Origin: Thermosediminibacterales bacterium
GTDB lineage: Bacteria; Bacillota; Thermosediminibacteria; Koleobacterales; JARRCM01
Assembly (NCBI GenBank): GCA_029982205.1
Contig: JARRCM010000020.1
Span: 1-42,248 of the forward strand
DNA length: 42,248 bases
Direction of reading: 5' to 3'
Made by a program: the position numbers and the translations under genes
Shown: positions 7,504 through 15,595 of the stretch, piece by piece
How positions within the stretch are numbered: the first letter of the stretch is position 1
How the letters are laid out: each line of letters begins with the position of its first letter
Notes under the pieces: generated by a model
What the model was told of the DNA's origin: nothing
Seen by the model: the letters and a program-made list of their open reading frames with translations, nothing else
The model's database searches: none

Positions 7504-8309
7504 AACAGACTTAATATAACATCCGCTGCTCTTTTTCCCGAATAACCGTCTGTAAAAGAAAAAATCTCTGAAACAGCGGTCTGGCGCAAATAACGGAAAT
7601 TGTCCTCATTATCTAATAACCAAGTTGCGGTATCAACAAAGTGCTGGGGGTTTTCGAGTTCGATACCCATTTTTTTTCTTAAAACTACTTCTAACGAATC
7701 ACCATAGTTTTTTAAGGCATTACGAATTTTAGGAAATGAGAGTTGGATAATCGGCCTATTTAAAAGAGCAAATTCAAATATTGAAGAGCTTACATCTGAA
7801 ACCAGCAAGTCGGCAACAGCAAAAAGTTCGACATTGCTTAAACGGTTGCTAATTTTGATGTTATCAGACCCGTGAAAACGGGTATTATAGTCTTTAGCCA
7901 TTTTAGTTCCATCATGTAGTTTAACAATGAGTTTAAAAGGCAATTGTTTTTCAATCGAACAAAACAGTTCAAACATCTCTTTTTCCGTTGACAGATTAGT
8001 GTGTGTGGGGCAGTATAAAACAATTTTTTCAGCATCCTCTATTCCTTCTTCTCTCAATATTTTTTCCCGATCGTATTCGCCCCGGAGAATCTTATCCAGT
8101 TTTGGAAAACCAACTTCAAAAATTTTATCCTTAGATATGCCTTGACTTAATAACCTCTTGTATGCGAATTTTCCCGGGACAAGTAAAGCATCATAATTCT
8201 TTATGTCCGGGTGTTGATATGTCCAGTTTTTTTCTATAACCCCATGAAATATCTGAACTTTTTTACCTTTAAATCCTGTAAACAATCCACAGAAATCAAA
8301 ATCATACAT
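7485..8309 (-). CDS. CDP-glycerol glycerophosphotransferase-like protein (C-terminal part of a broken gene)
   Basis: The 274 residues from the first ATG correspond to the TagB/TagF-type catalytic domain: VQIFHGVIEKNW, LVPGKFAYKRLL, VLYCPTHTN, IVKLHDG, then LLVSDVSSSIFEFALLNRPI and a final helix with GYSGKRAADVI. Family members transfer glycerol-phosphate or related groups to teichoic-acid-like polymers at the membrane. The ATG at 8309 has no ribosome site and lies inside the fold; coherent protein sequence continues upstream in the same frame. The gene is therefore probably inactive, or the sequence has errors upstream. Confidence 0.7.
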   Translation of the reverse strand: MYDFDFCGLFTGFKGKKVQIFHGVIEKNWTYQHPDIKNYDALLVPGKFAYKRLLSQGISKDKIFEVGFPKLDKILRGEYDREKILREEGIEDAEKIVLYCPTHTNLSTEKEMFELFCSIEKQLPFKLIVKLHDGTKMAKDYNTRFHGSDNIKISNRLSNVELFAVADLLVSDVSSSIFEFALLNRPIIQLSFPKIRNALKNYGDSLEVVLRKKMGIELENPQHFVDTATWLLDNEDNFRYLRQTAVSEIFSFTDGYSGKRAADVILSLLKTPSY

Positions 8310-8737
8310 TATCAGGATGTCAAAATCTAAAATAGTTCTTGCCAGATTTTTTGAGTCATTATCATATAAACAATTTAACCCTAATTGTTTAGATGTTCTT
8401 CTTATTCCTTCTCTATTTGTAGCAATAACTGTATATGGTATATACGGTAAAATGTTTTCAATTAAAGAAAACGCTAAATTATATGCTCCAGCTGCCCAAA
8501 AAACAATTTTTCCCTTTATAGAAAATCACCACCAATCAACTTTTTGGCCTATTATATATTCTTTTTGATTTTTATAATATTCTTTATCCGGTACAATGGA
8601 CACATTGTTGTTTGAGAAATAGTATTTTTTGCATCAGTATAATCTTTAATTGTTTGCTGTATTTTTCTGCATTTTGCCATATAATTTAGGATATGGTCAA
8701 GAAAAAAAGAAAATGCGAATATTACAGTTGATATCAA
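8310..8737 (-). pseudogene. 5' part of the glycerophosphotransferase-like gene, with stop and frameshift
   Basis: The catalytic-domain frame stays open back to a TGA at 8528-8526 and encodes KGKIVFWAAGAYNLAFSLIE..., typical of the family's N-terminal region, but with no ATG, GTG or TTG. Before the TGA the same frame continues with coherent residues (IVPDKEYYKNQKEYIIGQ, then KVDWW) back to another stop at 8636-8634. A neighbouring frame ending KIQQTIKDYTDAK joins there if one base is added to the A6 run near 8625-8630. So at least two lesions, a nonsense and a frameshift, separate any start from the catalytic domain. The limits are approximate. Confidence 0.55.
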
Positions 8738-8751
8738 AGCAGTAGATTGAT

Positions 8752-8776
8752 ATACTATTATATAGAAATACTATTA
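8752..8776 (+). promoter_or_regulatory. Direct repeats in front of the toxin-antitoxin pair
   Basis: ATACTATTA occurs twice (8752-8760 and 8768-8776), 16 bases apart start to start and ending just before the AGGAGG of the antitoxin gene. Phd-type antitoxins repress their own promoters by binding repeated sites here, so this is a candidate operator. It is inferred from position. Confidence 0.45.
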
Positions 8777-8792
8777 ACAGGAGGTGTTAACA

Positions 8793-9098
8793 GTGCATAT
8801 AGCGAATATCGCTGAAATACGTCAAAATGCCAGCAAGATTATTGCTAGAGTATTAAACGACCGAGAACCAACGATTGTTTTACAACGTTCTAAGCCGGTG
8901 GCATATATAATAGAAGCATCAGTTTTTGAAGAGATGCAAAAAAAATTAAAAGCTGCTGAGAGATTGAATAAAACAATAGAAACAAAGACAGCCATGCAGA
9001 ATCTCAATGAATTGAGAAAAAAGATGGCAGAAAGAGGTAGGCAATCAGATTCTACTCAAATACTCAGAGAAATTAGGGAGGGTTTAAGGAATGAATAA
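8793..9098 (+). CDS. Phd/YefM-family antitoxin
   Basis: The GTG at 8793 is chosen because AGGAGG (8779-8784) lies 8 bases upstream; a GTG at 8784 overlaps that site. The 101-residue protein has the Phd/YefM fold: VHIANIAEIRQNASKIIARV (DNA-binding part), then PTIVLQRSKPVAYIIEASVF, then a long charged helix that would wrap the toxin. It is expected to neutralise the PIN toxin encoded next to it and to repress the operon. The stop overlaps the toxin start by 8 bases. Confidence 0.88.
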   Translation: MHIANIAEIRQNASKIIARVLNDREPTIVLQRSKPVAYIIEASVFEEMQKKLKAAERLNKTIETKTAMQNLNELRKKMAERGRQSDSTQILREIREGLRNE

Positions 9099-9555
9099 TC
9101 CCATATGTTTGGACAGCAGCGTAATTATTAAATATTTAACATGGGAAGACGGTAGCGAAGAGGCGGTCGATTTAATGAATAGCATTATTGAAAAAGACCA
9201 AACCATTGTTCTTCCTGATTTCGCGTGGGTAGAAATAGGTAGTGTGCTGCGAAAAAAGGTTCGACGAAACGAGATTAAAAGTGAAGAGGCAGAGGAAATA
9301 TGGCAGTTGTTCTGCCGGTTAAAAATAATTAACTATGTCCAGGACGATAATATAATCAACCTGGCTTGGCAAATAAGCAATGAAGAAAATTTACCTACTC
9401 TTTATGATGCTGCTTATATTGCTGTTGCAAAAGTAAATAGTAGTGAAGATAAACCGTGTGAATTTTGGACTGCGGATGAAAAATTGATAAATTCACTGAC
9501 CAATAAAGATAACATTAAACTTTTGACAGCCGATTACAGTAACAAGCAGCGCTAA
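9091..9555 (+). CDS. PIN-domain toxin (VapC-like ribonuclease)
   Basis: A 154-residue PIN domain with the four acidic metal-binding residues in place: D8 (ICLDSSVII), E48 (FAWVEIGSVL), D106 (LYDAAYIAVA) and D129 (WTADEKL). PIN toxins cleave RNA, often tRNA, and are held inactive by the cognate antitoxin. It overlaps the Phd-type antitoxin by 8 bases, so the two are co-translated. It ends 4 bases from the convergent pfk gene. RNA specificity is not readable. Confidence 0.88.
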   Translation: MNNPICLDSSVIIKYLTWEDGSEEAVDLMNSIIEKDQTIVLPDFAWVEIGSVLRKKVRRNEIKSEEAEEIWQLFCRLKIINYVQDDNIINLAWQISNEENLPTLYDAAYIAVAKVNSSEDKPCEFWTADEKLINSLTNKDNIKLLTADYSNKQR

Positions 9556-9559
9556 AACC

Positions 9560-10639
9560 CTAATCCCCGAAACTAATACCGGTCTTTCTTGCTGCATAAA
9601 TAACCTCGCTGTCTGTTGGGACGTTCCTGGTGGTTGTTTTGAGGCCTGCCAGGCTGGTTTTTTGTATCTTTCCGTTTATGAGGCTGACCATAACACCATA
9701 TTCGCCTTTCAAAGCGAGTTCTGCAGCAGCTACGCCGTATCTCGTGGCAAGGATTCTGTCAAACGGCGAAGGAGATCCTCCACGCTGCAGGTGGCCAAGT
9801 ACGGTTACCCGGGTTTCAAAACCTGTAGCATCTTCTACCATTTTCGCTACTTTTTGACCTATTCCACCTAAACGCAGAGGGTCACCGCTCTCATCTATTC
9901 TTTGTTTTACAACAAGTTCGCCTTCAGGTGTTTTAACACCTTCAGCCACAACTATTATACTGAAGGGTTTCCCCTCTTCTTTCCTCTGGTTTATTTTTTT
10001 TACAACGTTTTCTAGCTTCCACGGAATTTCCGGGATGAGGATAACATCGGCACCGCCTGCCAATCCGCTGTATAGGGCTATCCACCCGGCATAGCGGCCC
10101 ATAAGTTCCAACACCATTACACGGTGATGGGATTCTGCTGTTGTATGCAGTTTATCAAGCGCTTCGGTGGCTGTGGTGACAGCGGTATCGAAGCCGAAGG
10201 TCTGCTCTGTGCCCATAAGGTCGTTGTCTATGGTTTTAGGCACGCCTATAACCTTTGCGCCTTTTTCCCACAGCTCACGGGCTATCGCAAGGCTGCCGTC
10301 CCCGCCTATGGCAATAAGGGATTCTATATTCAGGTCGTTTAGGTTTTTGACTGCCGTATCTGACATGTCTTTGAAAACTGTTTTACCGTTTTCCTTTACT
10401 GGGTAGTTAAACGGGTTGTCTCTGTTATTGGTTCCCAGAATCGTGCCTCCACGGTGCAGCAGGCCGGAAATAGCCCATCTGTCAAGCACCCGGTATTTCT
10501 TTTCTACAAGCCCGCTGTATCCGTCGATAAAACCTATGAGCTCGACTCCGTGTTTGAACAATACCTTAGCAGCGGCCCGGATTACAGCATTTAAACCAGG
10601 AGCATCGCCTCCTCCTGTAAGTATGCCGATACGTCTCAT
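9560..10639 (-). CDS. pfkA: 6-phosphofructokinase, group III (mixed-substrate clade)
   Basis: It phosphorylates fructose 6-phosphate in glycolysis. Start ATG 10639 has GGAG 8 bases upstream; a GTG three codons earlier is too close to it. The 359-residue protein shows RRIGILTGGGDAPGLNAVIR, GGDGSLAIA, GVPKTIDNDL, MGRYAGWIAL and LGHLQRGGSPSPFDR. The diagnostic pair is Gly in GGDG (position 104 in E. coli numbering) with Lys in PKTIDND (position 124). That pair is known in ATP-using group III enzymes, while PPi users have Asp at 104. ATP is thus the likely donor, and the E. coli-type allosteric site need not be conserved. The gene is monocistronic and transcribed away from the ABC operon. Confidence 0.92.
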   Translation of the reverse strand: MRRIGILTGGGDAPGLNAVIRAAAKVLFKHGVELIGFIDGYSGLVEKKYRVLDRWAISGLLHRGGTILGTNNRDNPFNYPVKENGKTVFKDMSDTAVKNLNDLNIESLIAIGGDGSLAIARELWEKGAKVIGVPKTIDNDLMGTEQTFGFDTAVTTATEALDKLHTTAESHHRVMVLELMGRYAGWIALYSGLAGGADVILIPEIPWKLENVVKKINQRKEEGKPFSIIVVAEGVKTPEGELVVKQRIDESGDPLRLGGIGQKVAKMVEDATGFETRVTVLGHLQRGGSPSPFDRILATRYGVAAAELALKGEYGVMVSLINGKIQKTSLAGLKTTTRNVPTDSEVIYAARKTGISFGD

Positions 10640-10823
10640 GATAATCACTCCAATTATAAATTGTATTTCTATTGTTGAACTGTATTTTAGTATATATTAC
10701 CATGTGTATCGCAAAAAGGTCAAGAAAATCAAAAAAGAAGGAACTTTTTAAAGAATGAATAAGTCTATATATATAAGGCCTAGTATAAGGATCAAAAAGA
10801 TGTGATAAAGGGGGTACAGGTTT

Positions 10824-11540
10824 TTGGCACTGCTGGAACTTAAAGGTATAGCGCGCAGCTATAAAACCGGTCAAATTAAAGTTGATGCCCTTAAAGGTAT
10901 AGACATAAGTATTGAAGAAGGTGACTTTATATCCATAATGGGGCCTTCTGGTTCAGGAAAGTCTACACTACTTAATATTATCGGATGTCTTGATAAACCG
11001 ACTTCAGGTACATATGAGATCGCCGGACGGCGGGTTGAGAAAATGACAGACGGGCAGCTGGCAGATATACGCAACAGGTTAATAGGTTTCGTGTTTCAGA
11101 GCTTTCACCTGCTGCCTGATTTGGATGCCCAGGCAAATGTGGAACTGCCTCTGATTTACCGGGGTATTAGTGGCCGGGAACGCCGAAAGCGGGCTATAGC
11201 AGCCCTTGAATCGGTTGGTCTTGGGGATAGGCTGCATCATTTGCCTTCTCAGCTTTCAGGAGGAGAACAGCAGCGTGTGGCTATTGCCAGAGCAATAGTT
11301 GGAGATCCTGCTGTAATCCTTGCAGATGAGCCTACAGGAGCACTGGATTCCCGCTCAGGGGAAAACATAATGTCTATATTCCGTGATTTAAACCATAATC
11401 AGGGAAAAACCATAGTACAGGTGACCCATGAGAAATCAGTCGCACGTTACGGGCATAAAATTTTTCACCTTTTAGACGGTGAAATAGAACGAATAGAGGT
11501 TGTTAACGACAGCATATCTCAGGAGGTGCGGGTAAAATGA
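10824..11540 (+). CDS. ABC transporter ATP-binding protein (MacB/LolD type)
   Basis: A 238-residue ATPase with Walker [10 protein letters not shown] (40-48), the Q-loop in [13 protein letters not shown], signature [14 protein letters not shown], Walker [14 protein letters not shown] and an H-loop VTHEKS. This is the family that powers MacB/LolCDE/FtsX-type permeases by mechanotransmission rather than channel transport. The start is a TTG at 10824 behind AAAGGGGGT. It overlaps the adaptor gene by 4 bases, and the permease follows, giving an ATPase-adaptor-permease operon divergent from pfk. Confidence 0.93.
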   Translation: MALLELKGIARSYKTGQIKVDALKGIDISIEEGDFISIMGPSGSGKSTLLNIIGCLDKPTSGTYEIAGRRVEKMTDGQLADIRNRLIGFVFQSFHLLPDLDAQANVELPLIYRGISGRERRKRAIAALESVGLGDRLHHLPSQLSGGEQQRVAIARAIVGDPAVILADEPTGALDSRSGENIMSIFRDLNHNQGKTIVQVTHEKSVARYGHKIFHLLDGEIERIEVVNDSISQEVRVK

Positions 11541-13240
11541 CCCAACGAATAATAATGATAGCCGTTATTCTGGTAATTGTGTTAGGGGGAGGCTTGTATG
11601 CATACAAGCAGCTGGTCCCGCCTGTAGAGGAGGAAACTCAAGGGCCTGTATATTCGACAGAACCGGTTGTCCGGGGAAATATTTCTGTAGGTGTAGATAC
11701 AACAGGCCAGTTAAACCCATCCCGAAGCGGAGGCATTCGGGCACCGGGTTTTAAGGATTCGGCAGGAGGAGCAATTGAATATGTTATAGATGAGTATTTT
11801 GTAGAAGAAGGGGATGAAGTGAAAAAAGGCCAGGTGATTGCCAGGCTTGAGGCGCCGAACCTTGAATCTGAGATTGAGAGTTTAGAAGACAGGCTTCAAA
11901 CCGATAGGGAGATGCTTGCTGAACTGGCAGGTGTATCTGTTGATGAAATTGACAGGATTAATCCTGCTCACGGGATAACATTACGGGCGCCTATTGATGG
12001 TCGGGTCAGGGACCTCGTAGTTAGAGAAGGTGATGAACTTAAACAGGGGCAGATAGTGGCGCGTATTGTTGATGATTCACGTTTTAAAATGTTCGTAAAA
12101 CTGTATCCAGCTGAATTCAATCGGGTAAAAAAAGGGCAGAAAGTGGCATTGAGATTTTCTATATTTGATGCCATATATTATGGCGAGATCACAGATGTCA
12201 ACCCGAATCCTGTTCCGGTTACAGGAGAAGATGATGCAGCAAGGGGTTTTGTTTACTGGATTACCGTTGAAGGCAAAAACCCCGGGCTTGTAACCCCGGG
12301 TATTGAAGTATATGTGGGCATACCTGGTCAAAACGGTAATGAGACATCGGTTGACTGGTTTGCAAACAGCACAAAAGTAGACAGTTTTGTAAAAGAAGAA
12401 AAGGTATTAAGCACGGTTGAAGCCATAGCAACAGAAGTACACGTTCGGGATATGGAGCTTGTTAAAAAAGGCGATCCTTTAATTTCCATGGCAGGGTCGG
12501 ATGTTCAGCAGATGATTCAGGAAAAACTTGATGAAATTTATGACAAAGAAGCTGAATTGAACGAATACAGGTCAAAATTCAACGAACTGGAAATAAAGGC
12601 GCCGATGGACGGAATTGTTGCAGCATTGAACAGACAGGTGGATGAAACAGTAAGCCCGGGTGAATGGCTGGGGTATATATACAACACCTCGGATATGCGG
12701 ATGTGGGTCCAGGTGGATGATATAGACGTCCTGCTGGTTAAACAGGGAGCGCCGGTCAGGGTGACAGTAGATGCACTTCCGGGCGAAACTTTTGAAGGTG
12801 AGGTAATGCGTGTGGCAACAATGGGAGAAGATGTTAATGGAATCCCAAGGTTCAGTGTGGATATACAGGTAAAAGGCGGGCCACAGCTAAAACCAGGCAT
12901 GCAGGCACATGCTTATATTGATGCCGGAAGCGCAGAGAACGTTTTACTGGTCCCGCTTGAAGCAATATTTGAAGAGGACGGTAAGTCTAAAGTTGAAATC
13001 TTAAACCCTGACGGCACTACAAAAGTAGTTACCGTTAAACTCGGGCTTATGAATGACAGGGTAGCTGAAGTAAAAAGCGGAGTGAAAGAAGGAGACCTGG
13101 TTATTACAGGCAGCAGTGCAGATTTGCTCCCAAGCCAGCATATCGGTTCCCAGGACACACTGCTTCCCGGGAAACAGAACAGCAATAATGGACAGAACGG
13201 GCCGGAAAACAAAAGCGGGCCCGGTAAGACTGTCAAATAA
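11537..13240 (+). CDS. Membrane-fusion (HlyD/MacA-like) adaptor with a duplicated core
   Basis: A single N-terminal membrane anchor (about 5-26) is followed by an extracytoplasmic adaptor. At 567 aa it is about 150 longer than most MacA homologues. The extra length comes from two lipoyl/barrel-sandwich units. The first runs from VVRGNISVGV through APIDGRVRDLVVREGDELKQGQ with its own beta-barrel (to about 265). The second runs from VLSTVEAIATEVHVRDMELV through APMDGIVAALNRQVDETVSPGE and a second barrel, ending with the usual VPLEAIFEEDG membrane-proximal part. The tail is Asn/Gly/Pro-rich. It sits between the ATPase and permease genes and would couple them to a substrate outside the membrane. 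Confidence 0.88.
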   Translation: MTQRIIMIAVILVIVLGGGLYAYKQLVPPVEEETQGPVYSTEPVVRGNISVGVDTTGQLNPSRSGGIRAPGFKDSAGGAIEYVIDEYFVEEGDEVKKGQVIARLEAPNLESEIESLEDRLQTDREMLAELAGVSVDEIDRINPAHGITLRAPIDGRVRDLVVREGDELKQGQIVARIVDDSRFKMFVKLYPAEFNRVKKGQKVALRFSIFDAIYYGEITDVNPNPVPVTGEDDAARGFVYWITVEGKNPGLVTPGIEVYVGIPGQNGNETSVDWFANSTKVDSFVKEEKVLSTVEAIATEVHVRDMELVKKGDPLISMAGSDVQQMIQEKLDEIYDKEAELNEYRSKFNELEIKAPMDGIVAALNRQVDETVSPGEWLGYIYNTSDMRMWVQVDDIDVLLVKQGAPVRVTVDALPGETFEGEVMRVATMGEDVNGIPRFSVDIQVKGGPQLKPGMQAHAYIDAGSAENVLLVPLEAIFEEDGKSKVEILNPDGTTKVVTVKLGLMNDRVAEVKSGVKEGDLVITGSSADLLPSQHIGSQDTLLPGKQNSNNGQNGPENKSGPGKTVK

Positions 13241-13255
13241 AGGGGGAAGGGAATA

Positions 13256-14581
13256 ATGACCAAACGTCTCTACTCCTTACTGATAAGGTTCTGGTTTGCT
13301 GCTAAGATGGCAGGCCACGGGATTTTAGCAAACCCGCTGCGTTCAGCCCTTACTATACTGGGTGTCGCAATTGGAGTTACATCAGTTGTGAGTTTGATGG
13401 GGATTGGTGAAGGAGCACGCCAGGCTGTGGTTGAGCAGTTCGAGAGTTTCGGCACAAATGTTATTGCAATAAAAGCACAGGACGCTTCTGTTGAGTTCAA
13501 ACCTGAAGAGGCTGAGGAACTGGTTGAACGTGTAGAGGGCCTAGAAATGGCTACACCGGTTGTTAATACTAAAGCTGTAATGCGCTGGCGCAGGGCCAGG
13601 GGGTATGTTAATGTTATTGGTGTTAACAGCCAGTTTCCTCAAATAAGGGATCATGATGTTATAGCAGGCCACTTTTTTACCAGGTGGCATGTGATGCAGC
13701 GCTCACCGGTAGCCGTCTTGGGCTATAATATGGCAGTAGGTTTGATGGGAGGGCGCAGCCCAGTGGGGCAGACAATCTCCCTTAATGGAGAAACATACAG
13801 GATTGTAGGTGTGCTGGCAGCCAAAGGGTCAGGGAAGGCTGAAGGTATTGATGACAAGGTTGTTATACCCTATACCACGGCCCAAAAAATAGCTGAGAAA
13901 AGAACTGTTGAAGAGATATGGGGCAAAGCCGCATCATCTAAGGAGGCAGACCTTGTGGTTGTCCAACTGGGCAGGATTTATAAAAGAAAGCTTGGCCTCG
14001 ACCAGAGCGCTCCGACACCTGTTACGACAGAAGTTGAAGGCGGTCCGCCTGAAGCTATGATGAAAGCCGGTATGGTAAAAACGGTTATGAAACCTGGCGG
14101 TGACAGGCCGAAAAAGCCCTCCATACCAGGTGGTGAAGATCTTATTACTATCACAAACTTAAACCAGTTGGTAAAAGAAGCTGATAAAGCAAACCGTGTG
14201 ATGACATTGTTGCTGGGTGGGATTGCTGCTGTTTCCCTGCTTGTAGGGGGGCTCGGGATAATGAACATAATGCTTGTTGCGGTAACAGAAAGGACAGAAG
14301 AGATAGGTGTCAGGCGGGCCTTGGGCGCAAAACAGGCCGACCTTTTAATCCAGTTTCTGCTTGAGGCTTTATATGTCAGCGGTATTGGCGCTGTTGCCGG
14401 TATAGTTGCTGGTATATGGGGATTAAATGTGTTTGAAAGGTATGGTTTTGAAACTGCCGTGAGTTTCCAGGCTGTCAAAACAGCTGCTGTTATAGCTATA
14501 GGTTGCGGGCTGTTGTTCGGCGTTTATCCGGCGGTATCGGCATCTTCTGTGCCGCCAGTTGAAGCGCTCAGGCGTCAATAA
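13256..14581 (+). CDS. ABC transporter permease, MacB/FtsX type
   Basis: A 441-residue permease with one N-terminal membrane helix (PLRSALTILGVAIGVTSVVS), an extracytoplasmic MacB_PCD-type domain, and three C-terminal helices that include the FtsX core (NIMLVAVTERTEEIGVRRAL). A Pro/Gly-rich stretch at about 250-295 (APTPVTTEVEGG...KKPSIPGGED) is longer than usual and probably extends out of the fold. AGGGGGAAGG precedes the ATG. With the ATPase and double adaptor it should form an exporter of peptides, lipids or antimicrobials; the cargo is unknown. Confidence 0.9.
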   Translation: MTKRLYSLLIRFWFAAKMAGHGILANPLRSALTILGVAIGVTSVVSLMGIGEGARQAVVEQFESFGTNVIAIKAQDASVEFKPEEAEELVERVEGLEMATPVVNTKAVMRWRRARGYVNVIGVNSQFPQIRDHDVIAGHFFTRWHVMQRSPVAVLGYNMAVGLMGGRSPVGQTISLNGETYRIVGVLAAKGSGKAEGIDDKVVIPYTTAQKIAEKRTVEEIWGKAASSKEADLVVVQLGRIYKRKLGLDQSAPTPVTTEVEGGPPEAMMKAGMVKTVMKPGGDRPKKPSIPGGEDLITITNLNQLVKEADKANRVMTLLLGGIAAVSLLVGGLGIMNIMLVAVTERTEEIGVRRALGAKQADLLIQFLLEALYVSGIGAVAGIVAGIWGLNVFERYGFETAVSFQAVKTAAVIAIGCGLLFGVYPAVSASSVPPVEALRRQ

Positions 14582-14682
14582 GAAACAAAAACGCCATAAA
14601 CGATATTTATGACTGCATCTGCAGCAGTTCTTGTCTTTTGCTGAAGACTGACTTCAGGATGTAGTAGACCATATACGCGTTT

Positions 14683-15357
14683 CTAACCACCCAGAGTAAC
14701 GTCCTGAGTTTCATACCATCTAAGGGCTTCATAGAATTGTTCGGGTTTGAAATCTGGCCATAGTTCATCTACAACGTAAATGTCTGTGTAAACAGACTGC
14801 ACGGGCAGGAATCCGCTGAGCCTTCTGCGCGCTCCCCAGCGTATGAGCAGGTCAACACGGGGAATATCTGAGGATGCGATTGAGCTGAGCAGATCGGTTT
14901 GTGTTAGTTTGGAGCTGGTGTTTAAAGATTTAAACGCGCTGTTTAAGTCCCATTTCCAGCTGTAGTTTACCAGAAAGTTTATGCGTATTAAATCCCTGCC
15001 AAAGGTCTGTCTCTTTGTGTAAGGTTTAAGTTCAGGAGGAAAAACGGGAGATGATGAGTCACCGATCACAAGCAGTGATGCATCTCGGTTTGAGAGCATT
15101 TTTACCGCTTCCACACATGCCTTTTGGAACGCCCTCTTTTGAACAGCAGGGCGTTTTGTGTTGTCCTGGGTGAAACCGTAGAACGTCAATTCCTTGATTC
15201 CAAGTTCAAGACAGAGTTCATACAGTTTGATACCGGGTTCTAAACCTTTCTCATACCCTGCTTCTTTTGGAAGACCGTTTTTTTCAGCCCATCTTCTGTT
15301 TCCATCTGGTATAACCCCTATATGTTCCGGAAGACGGCGAAATGTTGGTATCGACAT
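14683..15357 (-). CDS. Divergent cis-prenyltransferase (undecaprenyl diphosphate synthase family)
   Basis: The 224-residue protein has the UppS fold signatures: HIGVIPDGNRRWA (usual HxxxxMDGNGRWA, with the catalytic Asp kept), LTFYGFTQDNTKRP (usual LTLYAFSTENWxRP), and LLIRWGARRRLSGFLPVQ...DELWPDF. In true synthases the last block reads RTSGEQRLSNFL...LWPDF; here the Mg-binding Glu (E213 in E. coli) aligns with Arg. It may make a different isoprenoid or be inactive as a synthase. An AGGTGG site precedes the ATG. It is not in a cell-wall operon and faces a phosphoglucomutase gene. Confidence 0.8.
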   Translation of the reverse strand: MSIPTFRRLPEHIGVIPDGNRRWAEKNGLPKEAGYEKGLEPGIKLYELCLELGIKELTFYGFTQDNTKRPAVQKRAFQKACVEAVKMLSNRDASLLVIGDSSSPVFPPELKPYTKRQTFGRDLIRINFLVNYSWKWDLNSAFKSLNTSSKLTQTDLLSSIASSDIPRVDLLIRWGARRRLSGFLPVQSVYTDIYVVDELWPDFKPEQFYEALRWYETQDVTLGG

Positions 15358-15517
15358 GTTTTATACCACCTCCACGGTTGTTTTATGAATATATTTTTAC
15401 GAATATAAATTGATTGTTTTTGCCAATAATATTTGAAGGAGAAGCAAGCCAATAGTTATTTTTTCCTCAAATGTAATTATTTATACCTGAGAAAACAGAT
15501 GTTTAATTTATGATAAT

Positions 15518-15546
15518 TTGACTCATGTTTTTTGGATTGGTAATAT
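15518..15546 (+). promoter_or_regulatory. Sigma-A-type promoter for the phosphoglucomutase gene
   Basis: TTGACT (15518-15523) and TAATAT (15541-15546) are separated by 17 bases and lie about 50 bases before the start codon. The rest of the 238-base gap between the divergent genes holds the promoter region of the cis-prenyltransferase gene and no other feature I can see. Confidence 0.6.
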
Positions 15547-15595
15547 ATAGTTGTAGCTTATGAAAAAGGTAATTATAAGGAGGAAGTGACAGGAA

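Noticed and set aside
8317-8568. Forward-strand open frame opposite the broken glycerophosphotransferase gene
   Set aside because: The reverse strand carries recognisable family sequence here, so the forward frame is a shadow with no ribosome site.
13256-14581. Idea that the MacB-like operon uses the TolC-like protein at 29316
   Set aside because: The two are 15 kb apart in separate operons, and the TolC-like gene is coupled to its own RND pump; nothing in the sequence links them.
14641-14656. CTGAAG-ACTGA-CTTCAG hairpin between convergent genes
   Set aside because: A perfect 6-base stem but no T tract on either strand; too weak to call a terminator.
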